DNA from: Meconema thalassinum | Taxonomy: Eukaryota; Arthropoda; Insecta; Orthoptera; Tettigoniidae | Assembly (NCBI GenBank): GCA_946902985.2 | Contig: OX336393.1 | Location: 52,697,265-52,761,264, forward strand | Reading direction: 5' to 3' | Length of the DNA stretch: 64,000 nucleotides | In this document: in pieces, positions 19,857 through 32,054 of the stretch | How the letters are laid out: every line of letters starts with the position of its first letter | Position numbering within the stretch: the stretch's first letter is position 1 | Made by a program: the position numbers and the translations under genes | Notes under the pieces: generated by a model | Database searches by the model: none | Told to the model about the DNA's origin: nothing | What the model saw: the letters and a program-made list of their open reading frames with translations, nothing else

Positions 19857-20259
19857 ATATGATGACGATTGGGTACAGTATGAACTCCTAAACGGCTGCA
19901 ACAATCGAAACCGAATTTGGTATGAGTTAAGATATATATCAGAATATCTCAAGCCCATATTTGAAAATTATGCCAGTTCTACCAACTGCTGAAAAACCGC
20001 AACTGAAATTTGAGCTCCATGTTGGATATCTTGGAAGGTATGCATGGGAGCTATTCCAAAATTGGCACACATATTGATAATAATATTTCAGTTTAATTTC
20101 CAGGCCATACATGGCAGCGTTGCCAAAATGATTCTAAGCCTGCTGATAGGTCCAATTTTTAAATGTATACACCTTCTACACTATCAATTGGATTTTAACC
20201 AAATTTCGTATGTACTAGCCTATGTGTACATAACCAGATATGACTGAGCGTTTCCTTAA
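19857..20259 (-). repeat. Foldback element, left arm, outer part
   Basis: Reverse-complement match to 33880-34247. It contains about two and a half units of a ~145-bp subrepeat (markers: GATTCTAAGCCTGCTGATAG, ATTGGATTTTAACCAAATTT). It ends abruptly at the PIF/Harbinger-like terminus at 20260; the arm resumes at 32055. Confidence 0.85.
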
Positions 20260-20428
20260 TGCCGGTATTACACAGTCAAAGAAATTTGTCAAAGATCTTT
20301 GATAAAAGATCTTTTTTAAAAGATATGACAGTGTAATGGGGAAATCTTTTATAAAAGGTGGTTTTATAAAATTTCTTTTATAAAATGTATGAGCATCATC
20401 CTATCTTTGATAAAAGTTCCAAACCAAA

Positions 20429-20518
20429 ATGGCGGATCATAATAGCTGGAATATTACCACAGCAGATATGCTCATATCAGAGTGTGAAATGCATGAAATG
20501 TTAAAATATGTTACATAA
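20429..20518 (+). pseudogene. Possible N-terminus of a Harbinger partner (MADF/Myb-like) protein
   Basis: A 29-residue frame, MADHNSWNITTADMLISECE then MHEMLKYVT, starts right inside the left inverted terminus. The pattern W-x(7)-LI-x-x-x-x-x-x-x-L is reminiscent of the beginning of MADF/Myb-like domains of the second Harbinger protein, which helps the transposase bind DNA. The frame stops early. Too short to be sure. Confidence 0.3.
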
Positions 20519-21039
20519 TGAATGGTATACAATGTAAAACATAAATAACAGATAGAAACTGTAGGTTAAAATAGCCGAGGCTATATGCGCTGCACACAAA
20601 GGAGGAGTTAAATAGGCTGAAATAAGCCGTGAATGTTAGTGCATTTGATGTTATAATATGTGTATTATAATTTTTCAATTACACGTATGGTATTACAAAC
20701 AAGTAGGAGTCCTCGCAGCACGACCTGTTTTTAAGGGGCCAGCAAGAGGGGTAATAATCTCAAACAACAACATCGTTGGCGACAAGGCCTGCGGAATTGC
20801 ATTTCGGACCTTCGACCCTATTGCGAGGAAATGTAGGAAAATTATAAAATGTTATTCTTGGGAATGCTGACATCATCACATGGTTATGAAAGCCGGACGT
20901 CCTCGCAAATGGAAAATATCTTACTGCTGTAAATACATGATTCAACTTATTGAAAAGGTTAAAACGATTTATTATAGATAATTTTCCGTAGAATTCAATT
21001 AGACCATCAATTAAATTTTTTCCAATTATTATATACATT
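20519..21039. other. Unassigned sequence inside the Harbinger-like element
   Basis: No motif recognised. A 70-codon frame at 20658-20870 has no family features. Confidence 0.35.
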
Positions 21040-22690
21040 TGGGCCCCATTTTTTCAAAAACCAAAAACATTTAATAACATCTTCAGGGCCCCAAAATAAG
21101 AAAACAGTGAGAGATATCAAAAAATCGTTATGAGTAAAAAAGTTGCATACCGCGGAGATCTTACACCTGTACATTTAACGTTTTTCGATGCGACCAACCG
21201 TTTCCGAGATATATCGATTCCAAAAAAAAGTTTGAAATTCTGGGCCCCCCAAAAAGATCCGGCCCTGCACCGTTTTTAACGCCCGACAACTGGTTTCCTC
21301 ACAGGGTCCAACTCTTTCACAGCTCCAAATTTCAGCTCGATATCTTGAAAATTGCGACCTGTACTTCGCTAAACCCAAAAATGTCACGCACAATGGACAT
21401 TTTCAGGGCCCAAAAAATTGAAAACGGTGAGAGATATCAAAAAATCGTTTCGAGTAAAAAAGTTTCATACCGCGGAGATCTTATACCTGTACATTTAACG
21501 TTTTTCTATACGACCAACCGTTTCCGAGATATATCGATTCCAAAAAAAAGTTTGAAATCAGGGCCCCCCAAAAAGATCCGGCCCTGCACCGTTTTTAACG
21601 CCCGACAATAGGTTTCCTCACAGGGTCCAGCTCTTTCACCGCACCAAATTTTAGTTCGATATCTTGAAAATTGCGACCTGTACTTCGCTAAACCCAAAAA
21701 TTTCACGCACAATGGACATTTTCAGGGCCCAAAAAATTGAAAACGGTGAGAGATATCAAAAAATCGTTTTGAGTAAAAAAGTTGCGTACCGCGGAGGTCT
21801 TACACTTGTACATTTAACGTTTTTCAATACGACCAACCGTTTCCGAGATATATCGATTCCAAAAAAAAGTTTGAAATTCAGGGCCCCCCAAAAAGATCCG
21901 GCCCTGCACCGTTTTTAACGCCCGACAATAGGTTTCCTCACAGGGTCCAGCTCTTTCACCGCACCAAATTTTAGTTCGATATCTTGAAAATTGCGACCTG
22001 TACTTCGCTAAACCCAAAAATTTCACGCACAATGGACATTTTCAGGGCCCAAAAAATTGAAAACGGTGAGAGATATCAAAAAATCATTTTGAGTAAAAAA
22101 GTTGCGTACCGCGGAGGTCTTACACTTGTACATTTAACGTTTTTCAATACGACCAACCGTTTCCGAGATATATCGATTCCAAAAAAAAGTTTGAAATTCA
22201 GGGCCCCCCAAAAAGATCCGGCCCTGCACCGTTTTTAACGCCCGACAATAGGTTTCCTCACAAGGTTTAACTCTTTCACCGCACCAAATTTCAGTTCGAT
22301 ATCTTGAAAATTGCGACCTGTACTTTGCTAAACCCAAATATGTCACGCACAATGGACATCTTCAGCCCCCCCCCCCAAAAAAAAAAGAAAACGTTGAGAG
22401 ATATCAAAAAATCGTTTTGAGTAAAAAAGTTGCGTACCGCGGAGGTCTTACACTTGTACATTTAACGTTTTTCAATACGACCACCCGTTTCCGAGATATA
22501 TCGATTCCAAAAAAAGGGTTGATATTCAGGGCCCTAAAAAATGTCCGGCCCTGCACCGATTTTAACGCCCAACAATAGGGTTCGTCACAGGCCCCAACTC
22601 TTTCACCGTACCAAATTTCAGCTCGATATCTTGAAAATTGCGACCTGTACTTTGCTAAACGCAAAAACGTCACATACATACTGTGCCCTT
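21040..22690 (+). repeat. Tandem array, ~320-bp unit, about five copies
   Basis: The marker GAGATATCAA recurs at 21111, 21431, 21750, 22070 and 22398, giving spacings of 320, 319, 320 and 328 bp. Each unit contains CGTTTCCGAGATATATCGAT, a GGCCCCCCAAAAAGATCCGG block and CTTGAAAATTGCGACCTGT. Units three and four are nearly identical, so homogenisation or unequal exchange is recent. Each unit keeps an open frame of about 84 codons on the plus strand and about 70 on the minus. The frame persistence follows from repeat identity and is not evidence of coding. Confidence 0.95.
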
Positions 22691-22799
22691 CCAGCATGGA
22701 ATATGCAAATCACAGTATGCCAGCAATGCTCAAATCGGGATTTTCGGGGTTATGGTAAGTTCTCCCACTCTGTGACTTAGACAATTTGGATTAAATAAA

Positions 22800-24815
22800 G
22801 GATACACTTCCAAAATAAATAAACAAAATCAACTCATACTATAAAACGTTTAATTAACCAAATATATGGCGCTACAACAAATTAAACAAATAAATACTGA
22901 CCAATACTTCTAACTTGTTCAGAGTGAACAAGGAATACATAAACAAAACAAATGTTAAATCAAAATATCATGGTTTCCTACAAACCAACAAACTTATAAT
23001 TCTTTTCACTTCCATAAAGTATCCCTTTTAAAATTCAAATAATCAAGAGCTCCCAACGGCTCGATAATTTTACATACTCTGTGTTATTCTTATACAACAC
23101 CTCACTTCCTATTATATGAGTATCTTATAATCAAAACAATATATAATTCTTATTAAAGTACTGTTACTCCTTTACTTAAATTTTTGGGCTTTTCACAATG
23201 TTCTCATGTTACCATCTCTCTCAGTCAACAATTCACTACAGTGATTGGGAAAACACTTGTGTACTCCCGAGTTATAGAAGACTACTTGAACATGTCAAAA
23301 ATTAAGATTACTCCCGATATCTAATTGTCTTCACTGAACTCGTGAATTCCTACATCATATAACATTACATTAGGGATTTATTTACTTGTCTTAAAAGACC
23401 ATCATCTCATAAGAAAGCAACGATCTGAACTTGCAAGCGGTATCTTTCAACTACAAGAACCTCGGTTCGAATCCCGGGTCATTAACAAACTCAAAACACT
23501 CATGGTGTATTATTACTTCAAACAGATGGTCACCCGACCTACCGCACTTCCGTTAATAGTAAGGGTCGGACCATACCACTCAGCGTGATTTATTGGCCGG
23601 GAGCAGGAACCCCAAGTCTCGCCCACAGAGAAGGGCTACACTCTGCTTTAAACAGCTATTTCTTATACGCAGTTCTTTGAACAGACCTGGCTTTTCATTC
23701 ATTTATTTTAACAACATTATTTAGGTTCATAGACCACTCTCGTAACCTTGGCATTTATTAATTATGAAGTATCCTCATTGATGGGTAAGAATAATTCAAT
23801 ACAACAACAATATTTAGGGGCTTCACACAAACGAACCTGGGTTTGATTCTTTCACTGCCTCGGGAACCACATCCCATACTGGAGGACTTTACAACATTAG
23901 CGGCTTAGGGCGACCTTTGTCTAACTTGCGCTCATAATACAATAAATAGCACCCTTTTAAAAAATACACACAACGGCCTCGTGATTACATCACTATATGG
24001 AGGACTTATCATAGCTCAATTACCGCAATCAACTGCCCCTCATAATTAATTTACCAAGTATATTTAGGTTCAACGCCTTCCTAGCGTGACAAATTACTTC
24101 AATGCGCGACATGCGCTATACATCACTTTACGGCCAAGTTTTTTTTTCAAAGAACTGATAAATTCAAAATCAACATTTGATCTACATTCAATTTTCATAT
24201 TAATCCTCTCCCGTGGCAATAATCGCTATACTTTAAGACCTTGTATTCACAACATGTATATATTCTTTTACAGGAGCTCAAAAGCTACTACTTTCATGAT
24301 ATTCAACTTAATCTTCATTCATATAATTGTTATTATTATTATTATTACGCTTGCTTTCATATAATTCAATCATTTATCAAATACACTGATATTTTATTTC
24401 ATATATTTCCTCTAAGGGATTTATTCACTTCACATAATCATTTTATACTTTCTCAATTTTTATTTGTTCAGATCGCGCTATTATTCTGTTATTTGTTATT
24501 CAAAAACATCCCTATTTTCTCATTCTCAGGTGGATTGTACACAAATATTCCCCAACACAAAACATAATGAAATGGCTACTTACATAATATGACGGTCATC
24601 CGACCGTATTTTCCAACGATGTTTCATGTCGCCCACTTAATGTGTTTTAAGCCATCTTGTTTAATCCCATTTCACACAATGACATTTCTTGACACACATA
24701 TAACTTATATACCTTAAACACTGGTAACATTTTGAATGCAATTCTGTATTCTTCTATTATACACAAATAAAATCACTAAAAAATTACTATACTAACACAA
24801 ATTTTATATATTTAT
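22800..24815 (-). other. AT-rich unassigned sequence, possible interior of an LTR-like repeat
   Basis: No coding motifs. Near 23470-23485 the plus strand has GGTTCGAATCCCGGG (box-B-like). Its complement could equally be a primer-binding-site-like sequence on the minus strand. Otherwise only AT-rich DNA. Confidence 0.3.
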
Positions 24816-26465
24816 ATTACACTGCTTCTAATCACTGAGGCTTTGATTTGGCCTTGCACACGTGATTTCTTGCTTCCCGTTTCCAAGGGTGAAACTCTTA
24901 GATGTCGGCTCCCTATCTGGTAAAAAGTTGAAAGTCTCGATCAATCTACCCCTCCCTGGAACGGTGATTCTTCAGATCCGGTTTCCTGACTATTCGGCTT
25001 TATTTTTAACTAGCTCGAAGTCGTTGCTCTCTAGACACAATATAGTTTGTCTAGATACAGTTTGTCCTATTTACGGCCTCTTGAATATTTATCGGTGACC
25101 TATGATTCTCTAGCATTTACTGCTCTTATTTACTTTCATAGCTTAATGCTCTTACTGTTCGTTTGTCTCAAGTGAGACGATGTCTTGGATTAAATTTTCC
25201 CTTCTTAATTTCTTCGCTCTAGACCCTATCTTATTCAGAATACTAGGCGGCACTTATTTCGTCTGGCCCTGATCGGGTTCTTTAACTTTGCTAGAAATGT
25301 TCGTTTCTCTATCGTTGGTACTTCAAACGTTACGACACTTTCAGTCGTTTTACTAAACTGTTATTTGAAGACCTATCGCCTGTTCTTTTAAGTTCGCAGC
25401 CTATTTTGACTGTAATACGGAACTTTCACTATAAGACTGATACTGGCGGAACTAAATCCTGTACTAGGATTTTCCTAAGTCTTCACACGGCGATACTATG
25501 ATGATACTTCTCGGCCTCTGATGCTTCATCGTGCAGCGCCTCGGCGCTCACGGAACTGGATGATTGTCGATACAGTAACGCCCCCTCCGGCTGTTTGAAA
25601 CTGCATGTACTTTGAAACAGTACCACGCTCTCCGGCGTCTTTGGTAAACTGAATTGTTGTCGAAACAGTACGACCCGTCTCAGCGGTCGTTCAAGACTGA
25701 ATGATTGGTGATGTAGCACAGTGACGTCCCCTCGGGCTGTTTGAAACTGCATTAAATACTGTTGGTTGATCGAGCTCACGAAGACTGAATATCTTTGATG
25801 CAGCACCTCCGCTCGCGGAGTGCTCGTAGACTGCATGATTTGCCTGGCACGGCCAGGACTTTTATACAAATCGGCGACAAAAAGATAAAATCCATGTCTT
25901 TTTCAGAACCAACTTTTGAAGTAATGGTCGCACACATTTGGAAATTTTATCTCTGGAAAGCTTGTTTTCTAAACGTTAACTGATTTCTTTGTACGTGAAA
26001 ATCGATCGTACAATTCCGAGATATTAAATGAAATTTACTCTTGAGGTACGTGGGTGTTGAGGTTGATTTTTAATCCCCTCCATCTCAGGTCTCGGGGAAC
26101 TTTTTGTGACGTATGGCCACGTTTGCACTTCTTTTCTAGGCAATTATTAAAACCTTTTTCCCCACACAAAAATCTCTATTCCGAAATGATTCACAATGAT
26201 GTATTTCTTTAGTTAATTATATGCTCGCAAGTGCTTTAAATCTAATTATTCTTCTTCTTGCACAACTGCGACGATGCCAATTTACTGCAACGTAAGATCA
26301 ATTTCCGAAACATGCTCGCAGTCACTCCGACGGAAAGTTCCACTCGTTCTAATTATAGCCATGATCGGCTCCTATCGGTGCGTCATGCGTGATATCATTT
26401 CCTGGCCACCTGGACACTTACTTCTTGCACAACGTTATGCTCGCCCTCCTGTATAAAATCTTTCT
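24816..26465 (-). mobile_element. LTR-like repeat family E, copy 1
   Basis: Homologous, with strong divergence, to 52000-53280 in the same orientation. Shared blocks include ACTGAAT-containing subrepeats, CAACTTTTGAA, GTGGGTGTT followed by TTTTTAAT, and a GTGACGTAT block. On the minus strand GTATAAAAGTCC (25855-25867) looks like a TATA box followed by CAGTC initiator-like motifs. The subrepeats (about 60-75 bp) span about 25480-25850 and give a degenerate minus-strand frame of 128 residues with repeated SFS and VVLFRQ elements, which I regard as non-coding. Confidence 0.45.
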
Positions 26466-26552
26466 GTGTTCCACTGAAGACTGTATATTTCCTTCCTTCT
26501 TTTTACCGTAATACATGGATTCGACCCCTTGAACCAATGGTACATGGGTTCA

Positions 26553-26588
26553 ATACATACATACATACATACATACATACATACATAC
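26553..26588. repeat. (ATAC)n microsatellite
   Basis: Nine ATAC units, followed by CAGACAG. Confidence 0.95.
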
Positions 26589-26773
26589 AGACAGACTTTT
26601 CTTGAAAAAAAAATTCGACTCCGATTCGATTGGTATAGGTTTGAACACTGGGCGACGCATAGTTTCCGAGATCTCGAAAAATCCTACCACGGCTATATGA
26701 AAGCCTATGGGATCTAGATCCGGCTTTCATAACAAGTGTAAATAAGCAATTTATCCCTTCCGGTACGTAAAGT

Positions 26774-27001
26774 TGTTATTAGAGTAATATTTCCTGTGGG
26801 TTATATGACGTGGTAGAAACAAATAAATGAACAGGCACAGATCTTTGCTAACGTCCTTTTGGCTCTACGATACCAACTACACTGGTATCGATTTACTTTT
26901 ATTACGTCTGCATTGTCTTTGGTACATAGTTGCCAACATATGCTGGTGAAAGATCTTACAACATAAATAAGTAAATAAGTGTTAAATTGTCTTTCTTAAC
27001 A
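26774..27001 (-). repeat. Copia 3' LTR
   Basis: Identical to 31287-31514. The polypurine tract lies immediately to its right on this strand. Confidence 0.97.
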
Positions 27002-27012
27002 CTTCCCCTCAA
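27002..27012 (-). other. Copia polypurine tract
   Basis: The minus strand reads TTGAGGGGAAG directly before the 3' LTR, the expected primer site for plus-strand DNA synthesis. Confidence 0.8.
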
Positions 27013-27095
27013 TTTAACATAGACAGTAATCTATTAAATGAGTTTAACAAACTAATGATCACAATACAAAAATAATCTTTCACAGCTTTAACAGC

Positions 27096-30000
27096 TTACA
27101 TACTAACGATGCCCAAGCCAGCTCGAAGAGTCTGGAAATGGTTACCAGTCAGTGGTTTGGTGAGAATATCTGCTTTCTGCTCACCTGAAGGAATATGAAG
27201 AACCTTGATAACATTCTTCCGATACATATCTTTCACAATATTATACTTGACATCAACATGTTTTAGCCTTTTCTCTTCCCACTTATCTAGACATAAAATA
27301 GTTGACTGATTGTCTTCAAAGATGACAACTGGTCCACATAGTTCAACACCTATGTCCAAAACAAGATTTCTCAACCAAACGAGTTCCATTACAGCACATC
27401 CGAGAGAAACGTACTCCGCTTCAGTTGATGACTGGGCAACGGCAGTTTGTTTCCTAGTCACCCAAAGTACATTAGCACCATAGACTTCGAACATGAAACC
27501 AGAAATTGATTTCCTATTCTTGGTATTACCCCCCCAGTCTGCATCAGCATAGCCAACTAGGTTACAACTAGTTCCCGATTGCCTTTGAAATAAGAGTCCC
27601 ATCTCGCTTGTTCCCTTCAGATAACGTAAGACACGTTTAAGCCCAACCCATTGCGCATCAGTAGCATTACTTTGAAACCTACTATAGAAATTCACTGCCA
27701 TGCTTATATCAGGACGTGTTGTCAACATGAGATACATTAAACATCCAACTAGTTCTTTGTAAGGTCTGACAGAAAGGATACATTCACCAACAGGCTCCTT
27801 TGCTGGATCTACCTCCATGGGAGTTTTAGCTGGATTGCAGTCCTCCATTCCAAAACGTTTCAGAAGGTTTTGGATGTATTGGGGCTGGCTTAAGAACATT
27901 CCTCTCTCTGAGCGATCAATTTTGATTCCCAGAAATTCCCTGAGATCTCCAAGATCAGTCATCTTGAATTCTGCCATGAGAGCCTTCTTACATTCCTGCA
28001 GAGCTGCAGCTGAACTACCTGCTACAATAATATCATCAACATAAAGAAGTAGGGTAATAGCAAGTGTGTCTTGAAAATAAAGACATTTATCATATTCTGA
28101 TTGCCTGAAACCATGCTTCTGAATGAAATCATTGAATCTAGAGTTCCACTCCTTTGGGGCCTGCTTCAATCCGTAGAGTGTTTTGTTCAGCTTGCAAACC
28201 AGAGGTGGAGTTGACTCTTGCTCAAATCCCTATGGTTGAGTCATGTAGATTTCTTCCTTGATACTGCCGTGAAGGAAAGCGTTCTTCACATCAAGTTGTT
28301 GAGTAAGCAATCCATGATGATTAATTACTGACAACAATACTCTCACAGTCACTAGGCGGGCCACTGGTGTATACGTCTCAAAATAGTCTAAGCCCCGTTT
28401 TTGCAAACAGCCTTTAATGACAAGGCGGGCTTTATACTTCTCAACATTTCCAGATGCATTATGTTTGATACGAAACACCCACCTGTTGTTGATTGCCTTC
28501 TTACCAGGTGGCAGCGTTGTCAGTGTCCAGGTTTTATTTTCCTGCAGTGCATTCATCTCTTCTTGAACTGCTTTCCGCCATTCTGTTGCGTCAGGTCGAC
28601 CTTCAATGTCCTTGACAGATTCAGGAACATCATCTACTACTGCACCCATAGCTAGTTCACTTAGGGTAACCTCATAATCATCCAGATACTGCGGTCTCTT
28701 CCTCACACGAGTTCCACGCCTCCGTTCTTCTGTCGGTGTGTCATTGGCTTCCAGATCTTCCCCTGAATTTTTGCAATCTTCAGGAATTGGATCTTCCACG
28801 GTATCTTCTTCCTTTGAAATAGGCTTCTTATTAGTTTCAAAGTGTGATGGATCAATATCTATAAACCTTTCACCTGGAGAACTCTCATCAAAAATGACAT
28901 CTTTCCCTTCAATAATTTCTTGGGTGTCAGGACACCACAATCTATAACCATTATGACAGTACCCAACCAAGTAAAGTTTCCTCGATCGACTGTCAAATTT
29001 TCCTCCACTCAGTTGTTTGGGAGTATGAAGGTAAGCTGGAGAACCAAATACCCTGATCTTGCTGACATCAGGTTTATGCCCATACCAGAGAGTTGCTGGA
29101 ACACAGTCTGATAAAGCATTTGTAGTGCTCCTGTTGATAAGGTACACTGCTGCGCTTACTGCTTCAGTCCAAAGATTCTTCTGTAGTCCTGAGCTCAACA
29201 ACATACATCTTGCTTTGTCCAGGATAGTTCTGATGAACCTTTCAGCTACTCCGTTTTGCTCAGGTGTGTAGCTCATGGTATATTCCAACTGTATTCCTTT
29301 CTCTTGAAAGTAAGTCTTCAGCTCGTTTGAGGTGTACTCCCCACCTCGATCACACCTGAAGCGACTTATTTTGCTCTTGAAATGAGCGGTTGCCATTGCT
29401 TCATAGATCTTGATGTAGTCTAATGCTTCACTCTTCTTTTCTAGAGGATATACAGCTGCAAAATGTGTGAAGTCATCTATTAGAGTTATAATGTACCTTT
29501 TTCCATTATATGACTCCGGTGTAATTGGACCAAACAGGTCACTGTGGATTAGTTCCAGTGGCCTCTGTGCTCTTCTTCTTGTTTGGTTGTGAGGCAGCTT
29601 ACACAGTTTTCCTTGACAGCATATTTCACACACTTCCTTCACCTTAGTTTCTCTCATACCATCCACCAGGGTTTGCAGTTTCTGAAGCCCTGCCTTACTT
29701 GTGTGACCAAATCTTCTATGCCATAAGTCCTCACTTCCAAGTGTTAGGCATGCAATTTCCTTCCTGGTATGGAGTGTTAGCCTGTACAACTTGTTGATCC
29801 GATGTGCAACTGCAATCACATAATTTCCTTTCATTATTAGTGCCTTACCATCTTCAAAAATGATTGTGCATCCACTCATTTCCAGTCTTCTCACAGACAG
29901 TAAATTTATTTCCAAATCTGGAATGTACAACACGTCTGGAATGTTCACAGTATTCCATGTTCCGTCCACCAATGCAAAAAGTTTCATGTTTCCCTTTTGT

Positions 30001-31157
30001 GTTGATGTGACTGAGTGCCCTACTTTTGCTACTTTAATCTTCATAGGATTAATCTTTACACTTGTTTGAAAGAAATCGGCTTGATTAGTCATGTGCTCTG
30101 AAGCTCCAGAATCAAGCCACCATATCACTTCATCACTTCCAGCCTTAGTCATTCTTGAGTCTATTACGTCAGATAAAGCTGAGAAACAGAATTCCTCTTC
30201 CTCCTCTTGAGTGACATTGGCAGCACCAGTTTGCATCCCTGAAAACTTTGTAGGCTGCCAAGGAGCGTTACGTGGGCTGGGACAGTCTCTCCGTAAATGA
30301 CCACTGCCCCCACAGTTGTGGCACTTGTAAGAATGTGAAGCAGGCTTAGTATTACTGTTAGCTCCAGAAAATACCTTGGACTGGTGCTGAGTGTATGTTG
30401 GTGTTGCAGTAGTCTTCGGCTGCTGGTACTGATGTTTCTGTTTTCCTCCATTCTTTACTTGTCCTGGTCGAGTAAAGAAAGCAGTTGTGGACTCATTCCT
30501 CTGTGGTTTCTGTTTTCCTTGCAGATTCCTTTTAGATTCTTCATCCAAAAGTCTATTTTTGACAAAAGGAAGGGTTAAGTTCTCACCGTTTGCTGACATG
30601 GTTTCAATAGAGGTTACAACCATACTATAGTCAGTTGGCATGGTCAATAACAAATGACAAATCACATCTATCTCATCAGTATTTGCTCCAGCAGATTTAA
30701 GTTCTCGAATTTGTCTGTCAAACTTCAGAAAGTGATTTTCCAAAGTTTCATTAGTAGGGTTATGTCGCATTGCAAGCAAAGCTTTCCTCGCCTGAAGTTG
30801 ACTGGCAATTCCTTTCCTTTGAAAAGTGTCTGCTAAAGTTTTCCAGACCTTGAAGGCTGTATCATGTCCTCGGCAATATTCCAAATGACTATCAGCTATA
30901 GCACTCACAATAAGTCTAATGCAATACTTATCTTTTTGCCGGAGTTTCTCATTAGCTGCTTCCCTGGTCGTTCGAGCTGCCGTTGTCTCGCCCGCCGGTG
31001 CTTCAGTATACTGAACTTCTTCTGTGATGTGGGACATCAGTTTCTTTTCGTCCAGTAGAACTTCAAGTCTGAATTTCCAATTGTCGTAGTTCTTACCGTC
31101 GAAAAGTGGAATGTGGTATCTTTCATCATTGACTCTTTGTCTCTCCTCGTCGTTCAT
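27096..31157 (-). pseudogene. Copia Gag-Pol polyprotein with one in-frame stop
   Basis: From the Met at 31157 the frame runs 975 codons to a TAG at 28230-28232 and then stays open in the same frame to 27096, about 1,353 codons in all. Domains in order: Gag with zinc knuckle CHNCGGSGHLRRDC (residues 279-292); aspartic protease WWLDSGASEH (Asp near 349); integrase zinc site (His 480, His 485, Cys 510, Cys 513) and DDE core (Asp 540, Asp 603, Glu in PEQNGVAERF near 640); RT beginning near 850, with the stop falling inside an RT motif just after EEIYMTQP. Downstream are LYVDDIIVAG (catalytic Asp pair) and RNase H (DADWGGNTK, STEAEYVSLG). Protease-integrase-RT order is diagnostic of Copia. The stop disables RT unless it is read through or is a sequencing error. 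Confidence 0.95.
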
Positions 31158-31267
31158 TTTTCCTTTTGTATCAAAGTAGGCCTACGCTAAAAAGTCATTA
31201 TTCTTCCTCCGATATTCCGTTAACCTCACAGTATTGATTCCCGTTTCACTCACAAAAACTATCCGTA

Positions 31268-31286
31268 CGTTCTGGGCACCATAACC
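31268..31286 (-). other. Copia primer-binding site
   Basis: On the minus strand GGTTATGGTGCCCAGAACG begins right after the 5' LTR. It resembles the complement of the anticodon arm of initiator tRNA-Met, the internal primer site used by Drosophila copia, with one extra base. Confidence 0.65.
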
Positions 31287-31514
31287 TGTTATTAGAGTAA
31301 TATTTCCTGTGGGTTATATGACGTGGTAGAAACAAATAAATGAACAGGCACAGATCTTTGCTAACGTCCTTTTGGCTCTACGATACCAACTACACTGGTA
31401 TCGATTTACTTTTATTACGTCTGCATTGTCTTTGGTACATAGTTGCCAACATATGCTGGTGAAAGATCTTACAACATAAATAAGTAAATAAGTGTTAAAT
31501 TGTCTTTCTTAACA
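31287..31514 (-). repeat. Copia 5' LTR
   Basis: Identical to the 3' LTR. Transcription would run leftwards from here. Confidence 0.97.
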
Positions 31515-31540
31515 AAAGTATGTATCCAGCCATGACACGG

Positions 31541-31622
31541 CAGTGTCTAGTTAGCGGAATGAGTGGAGCACTCGACTCTGGTTCGAGAGTGCCTGGAATC
31601 GAATCCCACTTACGGCGTGATT
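31541..31622 (+). mobile_element. tRNA-like SINE head
   Basis: TTAGCGGAATGAGTGG resembles box A and GGAATCGAATCCC resembles box B about 50 bp later. No tail is recognised; it lies a few bases right of the Copia element. A tRNA pseudogene is the alternative. Confidence 0.4.
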
Positions 31623-31764
31623 TTTTACTTCGTATGTTTCAATTTTCTTTGCTCGGGCAGTGTTTTTTTCGAACGTCACCATCATTCATTTCATCATAAC
31701 TATTAATAATTAAATATTAATGTAATATTTCAAGTGGTCGTACTGGAGCTCGTTCACCAAGATT

Positions 31765-31916
31765 TTACTCGTAATATACTTTCACGTGGGCGACCCATGA
31801 TTCTACCCATAGACGTTCACTTTTTCTTTCCGTTTCTTTTATATACCAGTATTGCTTCCACAGAATTTCAACTACTGTAATACAGTAAAGTGAACAAGGA
31901 ACTGTCCTTCTTCCAT
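31765..31916 (-). pseudogene. Decayed N-terminus of a Harbinger-type transposase
   Basis: On the minus strand ATG at 31914-31916 opens a 14-codon frame. After a frameshift the reading continues VVEILWKQYW, then KSERLWVESWVAHVKVYYE to a stop at 31765-31767. The Arg-x-Trp-Val-x-x-Trp pattern is typical of the start of PIF/Harbinger transposases. The catalytic domain is not present. It sits about 140 bp inside the right inverted terminus, where such a gene should begin. Confidence 0.5.
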
Positions 31917-32054
31917 TTTGCAGAACTATGATAAAATATTTGATGCAGTGTAATGGTGTGATTATTGCTTTGTATAACTTTTATAAAAGTTCAGTTTTAT
32001 AAAATATTTGAAAAAATTTCTTTGACAAATTTCTTTGATAGTGTAATACCGGCA

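Larger units (their letters stand above)
26774..31514 (-). mobile_element. Copia LTR retrotransposon, very recent insertion
   Basis: Two 228-bp LTRs (26774-27001 and 31287-31514) read identically by eye. They begin TGTTATTAG and end CTTAACA on the plus strand. A perfect 5-bp duplication AAAGT flanks the element (26769-26773 and 31515-31519). Identical LTRs imply insertion so recent that no substitution has accumulated. The element is 4,741 bp. Its coding region on the minus strand is one long frame with a single in-frame stop. It sits inside the Harbinger-like element. Confidence 0.97.
20260..32054 (-). mobile_element. PIF/Harbinger-like element, inflated by nested insertions
   Basis: Inverted termini TGCCGGTATTACAC and GTGTAATACCGGCA lie at 20260 and 32054. 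Similarity continues inward for about 150-180 bp (CAAAGAAATTTGTCAAAGA on both sides, TTTTATAAAA motifs). Just inside the right end, the minus strand reads a decayed segment with RLWVESWVAHV, which resembles the start of Harbinger transposases (RxWVxxW). Just inside the left end, the plus strand has a short frame resembling the start of a MADF/Myb-type partner protein. That two-ORF layout is known for PIF/Harbinger. No clean target duplication is visible. A tandem array, an LTR-like repeat and a Copia element lie inside. Confidence 0.6.

Noticed and set aside
21040..22690. Repeated 70-88-codon frames on both strands of the tandem array
   Set aside because: They recur only because the DNA unit recurs. 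Frames on both strands cannot all be genes.
21040..22690. CRISPR array
   Set aside because: Units of 320 bp without unique spacers, in a eukaryotic setting.
25483..25869. 128-codon minus-strand frame with repeated peptide
   Set aside because: The peptide repeats follow the degenerate DNA subrepeats of the family E element. The other copy at 52.7-53.0 kb does not keep the frame open.
31541..31622. Apparent tRNA gene
   Set aside because: Box-like motifs occur, but acceptor-stem pairing is not evident. Kept only as a SINE-like head.
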